Part shown: piece by piece, positions 47,222-54,989 of the stretch
Layout: the number at the start of each line of letters is the position of its first letter
Position numbering within the stretch: the first letter of the stretch is position 1
Assembly (NCBI RefSeq): GCF_005497185.1
Contig: NZ_RJTN01000021.1
Coordinates: forward strand, 22,746-86,745
From: Pectobacterium polonicum
Lineage (GTDB): Bacteria; Pseudomonadota; Gammaproteobacteria; Enterobacterales; Enterobacteriaceae
Direction: 5' to 3'
Length of the DNA stretch: 64,000 nt
Notes under the pieces: generated by a model
Told to the model about the DNA's origin: nothing
Databases searched by the model: none
The model's input: the letters and a program-made list of their open reading frames with translations, nothing else
Translations under genes and position numbers: made by a program

Positions 47222-47755
47222 TTATTCTTGCGGAACAACCTTGCCGACATAAGGTAAATGGCGATAGTGCTGAGCATAGTCGATGCCGTATCCCACAACG
47301 AATTCATCAGGGATCGAGAACCCAACCCACTCAACTTTCACCGCCACTTCACGGCGCTCTGGCTTATCCAATAGCGTACAGATAGCCAACGATTTTGGCT
47401 CACGCAGTTGCAGAATTTCTCGCACTCTGCTCAGGGTATTGCCCGAATCGATAATATCTTCAACGATCAATACGTCTTTGCCGCGAATATCTTCATCCAA
47501 ATCTTTCAGGATTTTAACATCGCGCGTACTGTTCATACCGCTGCCATAGCTGGATGCCGTCATGAAATCCACTTCGTGAGGGACATCGATCGCCCGGCAT
47601 AAATCGGCCATAAAGATAAACGAGCCGCGCAATAGCCCCACCAGCACCATATCGCTGCCGCTATCACGGTAGTGTTCGCTGATCTGTTGCCCCAGTTCGG
47701 TAACCCGCGCCATCACTTCCTGCTCAGAAATCATGACTTCCACGGTATGTTTCAT
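47222..47755 (-). CDS. hpt: Hypoxanthine phosphoribosyltransferase Hpt
   Basis: 177 residues from the second of two adjacent ATGs (M-K-H-T-V-E-V, as in E. coli). The frame is open further upstream but unaligned. PRPP-binding loop [13 protein letters not shown], and D-F-M-T-A-S-S-Y-G near the flexible loop. It salvages hypoxanthine (and guanine weakly) to nucleotides. AAAGAG lies upstream. Confidence 0.96.
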   Translation of the reverse strand: MKHTVEVMISEQEVMARVTELGQQISEHYRDSGSDMVLVGLLRGSFIFMADLCRAIDVPHEVDFMTASSYGSGMNSTRDVKILKDLDEDIRGKDVLIVEDIIDSGNTLSRVREILQLREPKSLAICTLLDKPERREVAVKVEWVGFSIPDEFVVGYGIDYAQHYRHLPYVGKVVPQE

Positions 47756-47905
47756 CATACTGATAACTCTTTGAAGTAAGGTATTCAGCACCATCGGAAA
47801 AATGACAGACTCATTATCGATGATGCGCCAATGCTGATGTCAATCAGCCCAGGTCATGCCCAGGCGCGCGAAGTATATCAGAAACCACACCATGAAGGAG
47901 ACACC

Positions 47906-48340
47906 ATGAGCACACCCTCTGTGGATGTTTGCTACAAAGTGAACGCCCCACTTTCCCGCCAGCAGTTCGTTGAGCTGTTAGCGAAAACCTCATTGGGGCC
48001 GCGTCGCCCGCTGGATGATGAGACAGCGATTGCAGGTATGCTTAAGCACGCCAATCTGCTGGTTTCCGCATGGCGAGGGGATACTCTGATTGGGATTGCG
48101 CGCAGCGTAACAGATTTTCATTTTTGCTGTTATCTGTCCGATCTGGCCGTGTCAGACAACTGTCAGCATGCGGGAATAGGAAAGAAGCTGATTCAGGAAA
48201 CCGCTCAGCAGCTTGAAAAAGGCTGCAAAATTATTTTGCTGGCTGCGCCGCTGGCGGTGGATTACTACCCGAAATTAGGGTTTGAAAAGCACAACAGCGC
48301 CTGGATCATGCCTGCGTCAGATTTACACGCAGACGCGTAG
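47906..48340 (+). CDS. GNAT family N-acetyltransferase
   Basis: 144 residues from ATG 47906, preceded by GAAGGAGA. Acetyl-CoA site D-N-C-Q-H-A-G-I-G-K-K-L-I near 95-107, a variant of R/Q-x-x-G-x-G/A, and a Y-Y-P-K-L-G-F-E-K block at the C-terminus typical of the fold. Acceptor unknown. It is tail-to-tail with the ABC ATPase gene (stop codons adjacent). Confidence 0.88.
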   Translation: MSTPSVDVCYKVNAPLSRQQFVELLAKTSLGPRRPLDDETAIAGMLKHANLLVSAWRGDTLIGIARSVTDFHFCCYLSDLAVSDNCQHAGIGKKLIQETAQQLEKGCKIILLAAPLAVDYYPKLGFEKHNSAWIMPASDLHADA

Positions 48341-49426
48341 TCATTTCGTTTCAGAGCCGTCAGCCGTATTGCTGACGGCCGGCAAAGCAGGGTACAGGAC
48401 CGGAGGGTCCGTCTTAATGCTCAAACGTATCTGCTGTCCTGGCTCAAACCAGTTGCCGGTCTGCACCAATAACATCAGTTCCCCCAGCTTTACCCGATAC
48501 AAGTTTGATGTCCCCATAAACAGCCGATCTTCGATAAATGCCGGACCATCAGGATCGAGCGCCAACGCCACATCAGCAGGACGCACCATCCAGTCGCACG
48601 GCGAATCGATCGGCTGATTGAGTGGGTGTGTTGCATGATGATCGCCCAATGGGCTCTGCCATTGGTGGTCGCTCATAATCTTTACGGGCAGATAATTCGT
48701 ATTCCCCATAAAATCAGCCACAAAGCGGCTGTTCGGCCGATGGTACAGCTCAGAGGGATAGCCCTGCTGCATAATTTTTCCTTCATCCAACAGAATCAGA
48801 TGATCGGCGCAGGCAAAAGCTTCTTCCCGGCTGTGCGTGGCGAACACCGCCGCGACATGACGCTGTTTGAGAACCTGCCGTAATTCAGTAATCAGGCGAT
48901 AGCGGGTCTGGCTGTCCAAACCGGGAAACGGTTCGTCCAGCAGCAGCAGTTTCGGCTCACAGGCCAGCGCGCGGGCAATCGCCAAACGCTGTTGCTGTTC
49001 ATTTGATAGCTCGTGTGGATAACGCGCGGCAACCTCATCCAGTTGCAAAAGCGCCAGCATCTCCGCACAAATTGGCTTTACCTCGCTTTCCGGACGGCCA
49101 TATAACCCAAACGCAATATTGCCTGCAACAGTCAGGTGCGGGAAAAGTGCATAGTCCTGAAAAATCAGCCCAACCTGACGCCGTTCAGGCAAGACGTACT
49201 CTTGCGGTGAACTGACTGGCTCCCCCTCTAACAAGATCTTGCCCTGGGTAATCGGTAGCAGGCCCGCAATCACCTGTAATAACGCCGTCTTACCGCAACC
49301 GTTCTTGCCCAGTAGGCAGATAGTCTCATCATCACGCACGGAAAATGAGATGTTCTCCAACACGGGAGACTGCTGCAACGAACAACTTACCGACTGAACG
49401 CTCAGAATATCTATCGACGCGGCCAT
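48341..49426 (-). CDS. ABC transporter ATP-binding protein, ferric-iron type (FbpC/AfuC-like)
   Basis: 361 residues. Walker A G-K-N-G-C-G-K-T near 38-45, Q-loop L-I-F-Q-D-Y-A-L-F, Walker B L-L-L-L-D-E-P-F-P-G-L-D, H-loop A-T-H-S. The signature reads L-S-N-E-Q-Q-Q-R instead of the usual L-S-G-G-Q, an odd change in the ATP-contacting turn. The C-terminal ~120 residues are the regulatory TOBE-like part. It lies 4 bp after the fused permease gene. It is probably iron(III), but the substrate rests on permease likeness only. Confidence 0.82.
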   Translation of the reverse strand: MAASIDILSVQSVSCSLQQSPVLENISFSVRDDETICLLGKNGCGKTALLQVIAGLLPITQGKILLEGEPVSSPQEYVLPERRQVGLIFQDYALFPHLTVAGNIAFGLYGRPESEVKPICAEMLALLQLDEVAARYPHELSNEQQQRLAIARALACEPKLLLLDEPFPGLDSQTRYRLITELRQVLKQRHVAAVFATHSREEAFACADHLILLDEGKIMQQGYPSELYHRPNSRFVADFMGNTNYLPVKIMSDHQWQSPLGDHHATHPLNQPIDSPCDWMVRPADVALALDPDGPAFIEDRLFMGTSNLYRVKLGELMLLVQTGNWFEPGQQIRLSIKTDPPVLYPALPAVSNTADGSETK

Positions 49427-49430
49427 GTGA

Positions 49431-51053
49431 TTATCCTTTTATATTCAATGCGCGATTCAGCCCAAAAACTGGTATCAGCCCTACCGCCACTAACACCAGC
49501 GCAGGAAAGGCAAATGACGCGACTTGCTCACTCGCCGTAAAGCGAAAAACATAGGTTGCCAGCGTATCGATCCCAAAAGGACGCAGCAGCAACGAGACAT
49601 TCAACTCTTTCATGCTTTCCGTGAAAATCAGCAACGCGCCGATGAACACACTGCGGCGCAACAACGGCATATGCACGCGCGACCAACGGCTGAGGGGGGA
49701 AGCCCCCAGCACGAGGCTCGCACTATCCAGCGACCGCGGAATAGCGTCCATGCTGCGCTCAAGGCTGTCTAGCATCAAACGCCCAAATTTAACGCTATAG
49801 GCAAGAATGAGAATAAACAATGAACCCGCCAGCCAAGCATCTGCTGTGGGTAGTCCGGCTGCGTTAGCAAAAAGAGTAATCCCTCTATCCACCAACGACA
49901 GCAAGGTAAACAGCCCAACGGCCAGTACCGCGCCAGGCAAAGCAAAACTCAGGCTCACCAGCCGAACCGGCGTCTGGTTGGCGAACATGCCAGCCGTACG
50001 GGTGTAGAAGATAAACGACAGCGCCATTAACGTAATGATGACGGTCGCCGTGGAAGACGCCAGTAGGCTATTCGTCACCGCATGAAGGAATGCTATATCC
50101 CATACCGACAGCATATGGCGGAGTGCCAAAAAGAGGAGATACAACAGCGGAAACAGGAATGACAGACAGACAATTCCCCAGCAGTAACCGCGAGCGACCT
50201 TGCTGCGCCACCCGCTCAACACAGGCGGAACCACCAGAGAAGCGTTCGACTGAGCCTGATAAATTTTCTGCTTCCGGCGCCAAAAATTAACCAGAAACAT
50301 CAAGAGAAAGATCGCGGGCAGAATCAACACACCAAGGCGCGACGCCGCCCCGAGATCGCCCTGTCCCTGCCAGATATCGAGCACCTGTGTTGTCATGGTT
50401 GGAATACCAAGATAAGACGCGGCACCATAATCGCCTAATGTCTCGACCACCACTAACGCGCCACCGCAGGCAATCGCAGGTAGCGCAATAGGCAAGCATA
50501 AGCGACGGAATACCTGGGAACGTGTCTGATTCAGCAAACGAGCCGAATGGATAAGGCTAGCAGGCTGTTTCACCAGTGCTTCACGCACCAACAGGTAAAT
50601 GTAGGGGTATAAAACGAGCGCCAGCGTCAGACTCACGCAGCCCAGTGAAACAGATAGCCCAACGGCGTGGGATTCTCCCCACGATGGTGCTATCTGTAGC
50701 CCCCACTCCCGCAACAGCGAGGAAAGATGCCGCGACACATCGGTATAAAGGTAAGCAAGCAGGAACGCAGGCATCGCGAGTGGTAGGCAAAGCGCCCATT
50801 GCAGCACACGATGGCCGGGAAAACGGTACATGGCGATGAGCCAGGCTGAAGGCAACCCAAACAGCAAGCTGAAAAAAAGCGTGCCAATCACGATAACCGC
50901 AGAATGCATCAGATAAGTGGGTAACCCGATTTGCCACAGTTGGGTAAACCCCATTCCGTCGGCAAAAAAAACCTGATAAAAAACCGTCGCTAAAGGAAGC
51001 AGCAACAGTCCCGCCAACAACCAACTACTGACGCGCCAGACACCGGAGATCAT
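49431..51053 (-). CDS. Iron(III)-type ABC transporter permease, fused dimer (FbpB-like)
   Basis: 540 residues with about 12 hydrophobic segments in two homologous permease halves, as in FbpB/SfuB. Coupling-loop motifs appear twice: E-T-L-G-D-Y-G-A-A-S-Y-L-G-I near 205-218 and E-S-M-K-E-L-N-V-S-L-L-L-R-P-F-G near 470-485, both FbpB-type. No periplasmic binding-protein gene precedes it; the nearest upstream gene is the unrelated yacC on the other strand. The start has no clear ribosome site. Confidence 0.85.
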   Translation of the reverse strand: MISGVWRVSSWLLAGLLLLPLATVFYQVFFADGMGFTQLWQIGLPTYLMHSAVIVIGTLFFSLLFGLPSAWLIAMYRFPGHRVLQWALCLPLAMPAFLLAYLYTDVSRHLSSLLREWGLQIAPSWGESHAVGLSVSLGCVSLTLALVLYPYIYLLVREALVKQPASLIHSARLLNQTRSQVFRRLCLPIALPAIACGGALVVVETLGDYGAASYLGIPTMTTQVLDIWQGQGDLGAASRLGVLILPAIFLLMFLVNFWRRKQKIYQAQSNASLVVPPVLSGWRSKVARGYCWGIVCLSFLFPLLYLLFLALRHMLSVWDIAFLHAVTNSLLASSTATVIITLMALSFIFYTRTAGMFANQTPVRLVSLSFALPGAVLAVGLFTLLSLVDRGITLFANAAGLPTADAWLAGSLFILILAYSVKFGRLMLDSLERSMDAIPRSLDSASLVLGASPLSRWSRVHMPLLRRSVFIGALLIFTESMKELNVSLLLRPFGIDTLATYVFRFTASEQVASFAFPALVLVAVGLIPVFGLNRALNIKG

Positions 51054-51081
51054 AGAATAAAAACTGTATTAGATGAGATCG

Positions 51082-51097
51082 CTGTTATTAATAACAG
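51082..51097. promoter_or_regulatory. 16-bp perfect palindrome upstream of the iron-type permease
   Basis: CTGTTATTAATAACAG lies 29 bp before the permease ATG. It may be an operator. It does not match the Fur consensus. The rest of the 417-bp gap holds AT-rich DNA and the degenerate repeat at 51262-51386. Confidence 0.45.
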
Positions 51098-51261
51098 AGC
51101 CTGACAGCGGCGTCATCGTATCAAACAACGATAAATAGGCTCTAATCCTGCGATTAACCTGACACGACTTTTATTATTGAAATGAAATCAAAAAAATAAT
51201 CTATATTTCATGGAGTTAATAAAAATATTTCTCCCTCGTCCATGACCCGTTTTTTTATCAT

Positions 51262-51386
51262 CATTCCCGAAATAATTCGAGCTGCAAGACAAGATGTTAG
51301 CGTTTTGAACCGCGCAATGTGTGCATCCACGAAAATGAGGGTTTAAGAAAAATCAACGCATGTGCCGCTTGAAAGATGATGGGATA
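51262..51386. repeat. Degenerate, short relative of the 46170-46441 element
   Basis: AATAATTCGAGCTGCA (51271-51286) resembles the left arm of the 272-bp element. CAACGCATGTGCCGCTTGAA (about 51354-51373), followed by a GATGATGGGAT-like end, resembles its right arm. The hairpin array between them is missing, giving a ~125-bp decayed version. Confidence 0.45.
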
Positions 51387-51470
51387 TCAGATGTTTCCCG
51401 TAAGAAAGCTTGGAAAACCCTGCGATATCTGTGATAACGTCAGCTGACGATATTTGGAACAGGTTCAACC

Positions 51471-51818
51471 ATGAAAAACTCTGCGCTGGCTCTGCTCCTG
51501 CTAAGCCTGATGAGCTTCTCTTCCGCCAGCAAGGCGCTGAATGAATTTGAGGCGGAAGATCTGGCCGATCTAACCGCGATCTTTGTTTATCTGAAAAACC
51601 ACTGTGGTTACCAAGACCTGCCAAATGAACAGGTTCGTCGGACGTTGGTCGCATTCGCTCAGCAGAACCGCTGGGATCTTAGCAATTATAGCGCCTATGA
51701 CATGACAGCGATGGGTGAAGACAGCTATCGCGATCTCAGTAAAATCGCAATTCCAACGCCGAAGAAATGTCAGTCTCTGGCACGTAATTCGCTCGGTTTA
51801 CTCTCCTACGCGCAGTAA
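51471..51818 (+). CDS. yacC: YacC family pilotin-like exported protein
   Basis: 115 residues with a signal peptide (about 1-22). The mature part has E-A-E-D-L-A-D-L-T-A-I-F-V-Y-L-K-N-H-C-G-Y and K-K-C-Q-S-L-A-R, with two cysteines likely disulfide-bonded, closely matching E. coli YacC. The family is related to pilotins that help secretin assembly, but no function is established for YacC. It is followed by speE as in E. coli. Confidence 0.93.
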   Translation: MKNSALALLLLSLMSFSSASKALNEFEAEDLADLTAIFVYLKNHCGYQDLPNEQVRRTLVAFAQQNRWDLSNYSAYDMTAMGEDSYRDLSKIAIPTPKKCQSLARNSLGLLSYAQ

Positions 51819-51927
51819 TTCCGCCCCCTCCTCCGTACTGACTGAAATTTGACCGTGCAAGCGGCAAAAGAGTCGGCTATGATGGCGCGCCAATTTTCAT
51901 GGCTGTTATCGCGGAGGAAGCCCTAAC

Positions 51928-52791
51928 ATGTCCCAGAAAGAAATTTGGTATGAAACCCTGCATGCCAACTTTGGCCAATATTTTTCGGTTGATCGGGTGC
52001 TGTATCACGAGAAGACCGATCACCAAGATCTCATCATTTTTGAAAACAAGGCGTTAGGTCGCGTGATGGCGCTTGACGGCGTGGTGCAAACCACCGAGCG
52101 CGATGAATTCATCTATCACGAAATGCTCACCCACGTTCCTCTTCTGTCACACGGCAACGCCAAACGCGTACTGATTATCGGTGGCGGCGATGGCGGCATG
52201 TTGCGGGAAGTCAGTCGACACCGCGGCGTCGAACAGATCACGATGGTAGAAATCGATGCGGGCGTGGTGGAGTTTTGTCGCCAGTATCTGCCCAATCACA
52301 GCGCCGGTAGCTATGACGACCCGCGTTTTAATCTGGTGATTGATGACGGCGTAAACTTCGTCAGACAGTGCAGCGATAAGTTTGACGTTATCATTTCCGA
52401 TTGCACCGACCCTGTCGGCCCCGGTGAAAGCCTGTTCACCTCAGATTTCTATCAGGGCTGCGCTCGCTGCCTGAACGAAGGCGGGATTTTTGTTGCTCAG
52501 AATGGCGTGTGTTTCCTGCAACAGGATGAAGCCGTCGGCAGCCATAAAAAACTCAGCCGCTATTTCAACGATGTCAGCTTTTATCAGGCCGCAATCCCGA
52601 CGTACTACGGCGGCATTATGACGTTCGCCTGGGCCAGCAATCACCCGGCGCTGCGCCAGATAGACACCGCCACGCTGCACCAGCGTTTTGCGCAATCCGG
52701 TATCACCTGTCGCTATTACACACCAGATGTTCACATCGGCAGTTTTGCCCTGCCACAGTATCTGTTGAGCGCGTTACAGAATGCGCAATAG
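51928..52791 (+). CDS. speE: Spermidine synthase SpeE
   Basis: 287 residues. SAM-fold motif [11 protein letters not shown] near 86-96 and the catalytic [14 protein letters not shown]. It transfers aminopropyl from decarboxylated SAM to putrescine, releasing MTA (cleared by MtnN). AGGAGG-like ribosome site. It forms an operon with speD 45 bp on. Confidence 0.98.
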   Translation: MSQKEIWYETLHANFGQYFSVDRVLYHEKTDHQDLIIFENKALGRVMALDGVVQTTERDEFIYHEMLTHVPLLSHGNAKRVLIIGGGDGGMLREVSRHRGVEQITMVEIDAGVVEFCRQYLPNHSAGSYDDPRFNLVIDDGVNFVRQCSDKFDVIISDCTDPVGPGESLFTSDFYQGCARCLNEGGIFVAQNGVCFLQQDEAVGSHKKLSRYFNDVSFYQAAIPTYYGGIMTFAWASNHPALRQIDTATLHQRFAQSGITCRYYTPDVHIGSFALPQYLLSALQNAQ

Positions 52792-52836
52792 CCCATCACT
52801 TAGGGTAACCACACAACCACAAGGGGGTGACGTAAA

Positions 52837-53631
52837 TTGCACAAGCTGAAGCTACACGGCTTTAATAACCTAACGAAAAGCCTGAGTTTTTGTATCTACG
52901 ATATCTGTTACACCAAAACGGCTGACGATCGCGATGGTTACATCGCCTATATCGACGAACAATATAACGCTAACCGTTTAACAGAAATCCTCACTGAAAC
53001 CTGCTCAATTATCGGTGCCAACGTCCTTAACATCGCGCGTCAGGACTATGACCCACAAGGTGCCAGCGTGACCATTCTGGTCAGCGAAGAACCTATCGAT
53101 CCACGGGATGTCGATACCTCAGAACACCCAGGGCCGCTACCCAACTCCGTCGTGGCGCACCTGGATAAAAGCCATATCTGCGTTCATACCTACCCGGAAA
53201 GCCACCCAGAAGGCGGGCTGTGCACCTTCCGTGCGGACATAGAAGTGTCAACCTGTGGCGTAATCTCACCGCTGAAAGCGCTGAACTACCTTATCCACCA
53301 GCTTGAATCCGATATTGTGACCATCGACTATCGCGTGCGGGGATTTACCCGTGATGTCAACGGCATAAAACATTTCATCGATCATCAGATCAATTCGGTT
53401 CAGAACTTCATGTCTGAGGATATGAAAGCGCTCTATCACATGATGGATGTGAACGTGTATCAGGAAAATATCTTTCATACCAAGATGTTATTGAAGGATT
53501 TCGACCTCAAGCATTACCTGTTCAACGTCAGCCCTGAAGCACTCAGCGCGGCTGAACGGAAAAGAATCACCGATCTGCTGTATCACGAAATGCAGGAAAT
53601 CTATTACGGCAGAAACCTGCCTGTCCTGTAA
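52837..53631 (+). CDS. speD: S-adenosylmethionine decarboxylase proenzyme SpeD
   Basis: 264 residues from a TTG start with a strong AAGGGGGTGA ribosome site. The self-processing site is [13 protein letters not shown], where the Ser becomes the pyruvoyl cofactor. It makes the aminopropyl donor for SpeE. Its length equals the E. coli enzyme. No terminator was found after it; the repeat element B begins 20 bp downstream. Confidence 0.97.
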   Translation: MHKLKLHGFNNLTKSLSFCIYDICYTKTADDRDGYIAYIDEQYNANRLTEILTETCSIIGANVLNIARQDYDPQGASVTILVSEEPIDPRDVDTSEHPGPLPNSVVAHLDKSHICVHTYPESHPEGGLCTFRADIEVSTCGVISPLKALNYLIHQLESDIVTIDYRVRGFTRDVNGIKHFIDHQINSVQNFMSEDMKALYHMMDVNVYQENIFHTKMLLKDFDLKHYLFNVSPEALSAAERKRITDLLYHEMQEIYYGRNLPVL

Positions 53632-53650
53632 TCAATACATATAGGGTGTA

Positions 53651-53975
53651 TCTCTTAGTCACAAATATAAGGGCATCAAGGATTTTGCCGTTATCCGGCG
53701 TGAAAATTATGCAGCGGTGCGCTTGACCGCCGAGTGAGCGACAGGACGTCGCGAAAGCCAGCGCCATGCCGGGAGCATGTCGCTGGCGGCTCGAAAAGCG
53801 AGCATGGGCACCGATGGAACCGCGTAGCGGCATAATTTAGCCGGAAGCCTGGGTTCGCAGGGCGGCGGCGACTGAGCGCCCTGCGTCGGGCGCGTGCTAT
53901 GAAGTAGCATGAAAATGCTGGTTTCATTGCGCACGAAATTGTCTCTTAGTCAGCATAAAAAAGCGTTACTAAGAA
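53651..53975 (+). repeat. ~325-bp structured repeat element, copy B
   Basis: Homologous to copy A (31359-31686, opposite strand) from end to end with nearly equal length. The ends are TCTCTTAGTCAC (53651-53662) and a rougher inverse ending at 53975. Stems: AAATTATGC/GCATAATTT (53704-53712/53830-53838), GCGAC/GTCGC (53738-53742/53748-53752), GCCAGCG/CGCTGGC with inner CATGC/GCATG and loop CGGGA (53757-53787), CGCAGGGCG/CGCCCTGCG (53856-53864/53877-53885) and a TGCTA/TAGCA hairpin (53895-53909). TCTCTTAGTCA recurs at 53942-53952. Small frames within it are not credible genes. Confidence 0.8.
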
Positions 53976-54170
53976 GCCACCTTTTACCAAAGGAAAGCTG
54001 GATTAGTCATGTTGGCTTTTGTCTTTCCCACATTACCCTTCATTTCGTCGCACACTATTTCGTCAAAAATGATGCGCGTCACATTTATTTATTTCTGCAT
54101 TTTTTACTTGCATTCTCTCCCAGCCTTGCTGCATCTGGGTTTGCGTCAATTGGTATAAGGTCAACTAAAA

Positions 54171-54226
54171 ATCATATATCTTGTGTGGTTGAAATTTTAA
54201 ATGCCCACATCTAGTATTCTTTGTGT
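54171..54226. promoter_or_regulatory. Candidate NrdR boxes and structured leader of nrdHIEF
   Basis: ATCATATATCTTGTGT (54171-54186) and CTAGTATTCTTTGTGT (54211-54226) resemble the 16-bp NrdR box (ACAC-AT-rich-GTGT) in their right halves and start 40 bp apart. Downstream, the leader to 54332 can form GGGT/ACCC and GGGC-GCACAT-GCCC hairpins. NrdR repression of nrdHIEF is known in enterobacteria; the sites here are by eye. The remaining gap (53976-54170) shows nothing else. Confidence 0.45.
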
Positions 54227-54332
54227 AGCCGTCACGTAACGGGTCGCTACCCAGTGGATCGGTTCGGGCGCACATGCCCTGAAGATAGCCGCTCCGACAT
54301 ACTTCTTTCACGCCAAAGGGTAAATACGAATC

Positions 54333-54572
54333 ATGCGTATTACTATTTTCACTAAGCCAGATTGTGTTCAATGCAACGCCACATGCCGTGCGTTGGACAA
54401 GCAAGGAATTAACTATCAACTGGTGGACTTAACTGAAGATGAACAGGCGTTACAGCAGGTAAGAGCGTTGGGCTATCAGCAGGTGCCCGTCGTGATGACG
54501 GCCGACGATCATTGGAGCGGCTTCCGCCCGGATAAGATCAGTACTCTGAACGCCGCCCTGCAATTGCAGTAA
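54333..54572 (+). CDS. nrdH: Glutaredoxin-like protein NrdH
   Basis: 79 residues. Redox-active C-V-Q-C at 11-14, cis-proline V-P-V near 51-53 and the W-S-G-F-R-P-D C-terminal block specific to NrdH. It gives electrons to the NrdEF ribonucleotide reductase. It is the first gene of nrdHIEF. Confidence 0.97.
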   Translation: MRITIFTKPDCVQCNATCRALDKQGINYQLVDLTEDEQALQQVRALGYQQVPVVMTADDHWSGFRPDKISTLNAALQLQ

Positions 54573-54581
54573 GGGGGCAAT

Positions 54582-54989
54582 ATGAACCCGCTGGTCTATT
54601 TCTCCAGCCAGTCGGAAAACACGCATCGCTTCATTTCCAGGATCGGCTTACCCGCCCTGAGAATCCCGATAGCGACAGAACAGCCTGCATTGAAAGTTGA
54701 ACGCCCCTATATTCTGGTTGTCCCCAGCTACGGCGGAGGCAGCACGAAAGGGGCTGTGCCGCGTCAGGTCATCATCTTTCTCAACAATCCGCACAATCGC
54801 GCTTATCTACGCGGCGTGATTGCCGCAGGCAATACCAATTTCGGTGCAGCGTACTGCATCGCCGGTGACATCATTGCGCAGAAATGTCAGGTGCCTTACC
54901 TGTACCGCTTTGAATTGCTCGGCACGGCAGAAGACGTTGCAAACGTGCGTAAGGGAGTAACTGAATTTTGGCAACAACAGACCACGTGA
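54582..54989 (+). CDS. nrdI: Flavodoxin-like NrdI
   Basis: 135 residues. The N-terminal phosphate-binding loop [10 protein letters not shown] replaces the flavodoxin T-x-T-G-x-T, and V-P-S-Y-G-G-G and A-A-G-N-T-N-F-G follow. NrdI supplies oxidant to build the dimanganese-tyrosyl cofactor of NrdF. It overlaps the nrdE start by 22 nt. Confidence 0.97.
   Translation: MNPLVYFSSQSENTHRFISRIGLPALRIPIATEQPALKVERPYILVVPSYGGGSTKGAVPRQVIIFLNNPHNRAYLRGVIAAGNTNFGAAYCIAGDIIAQKCQVPYLYRFELLGTAEDVANVRKGVTEFWQQQTT

Noticed and set aside
53567..53934. Minus-strand frames of 75-88 codons over repeat copy B
   Set aside because: Overlapping frames in GC-rich structured DNA; none has coding features.
53651..53952. 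TCTCTTAGTCA direct repeat (53651-53661 and 53942-53952) as a target-site duplication
   Set aside because: The second copy lies within the region conserved in copy A, where the bases differ, so it is internal to the element rather than a duplicated target.
53909..54214. 101-codon plus-strand frame upstream of nrdH
   Set aside because: It starts inside repeat copy B and ends in the nrdH control region; no homology or ribosome site.
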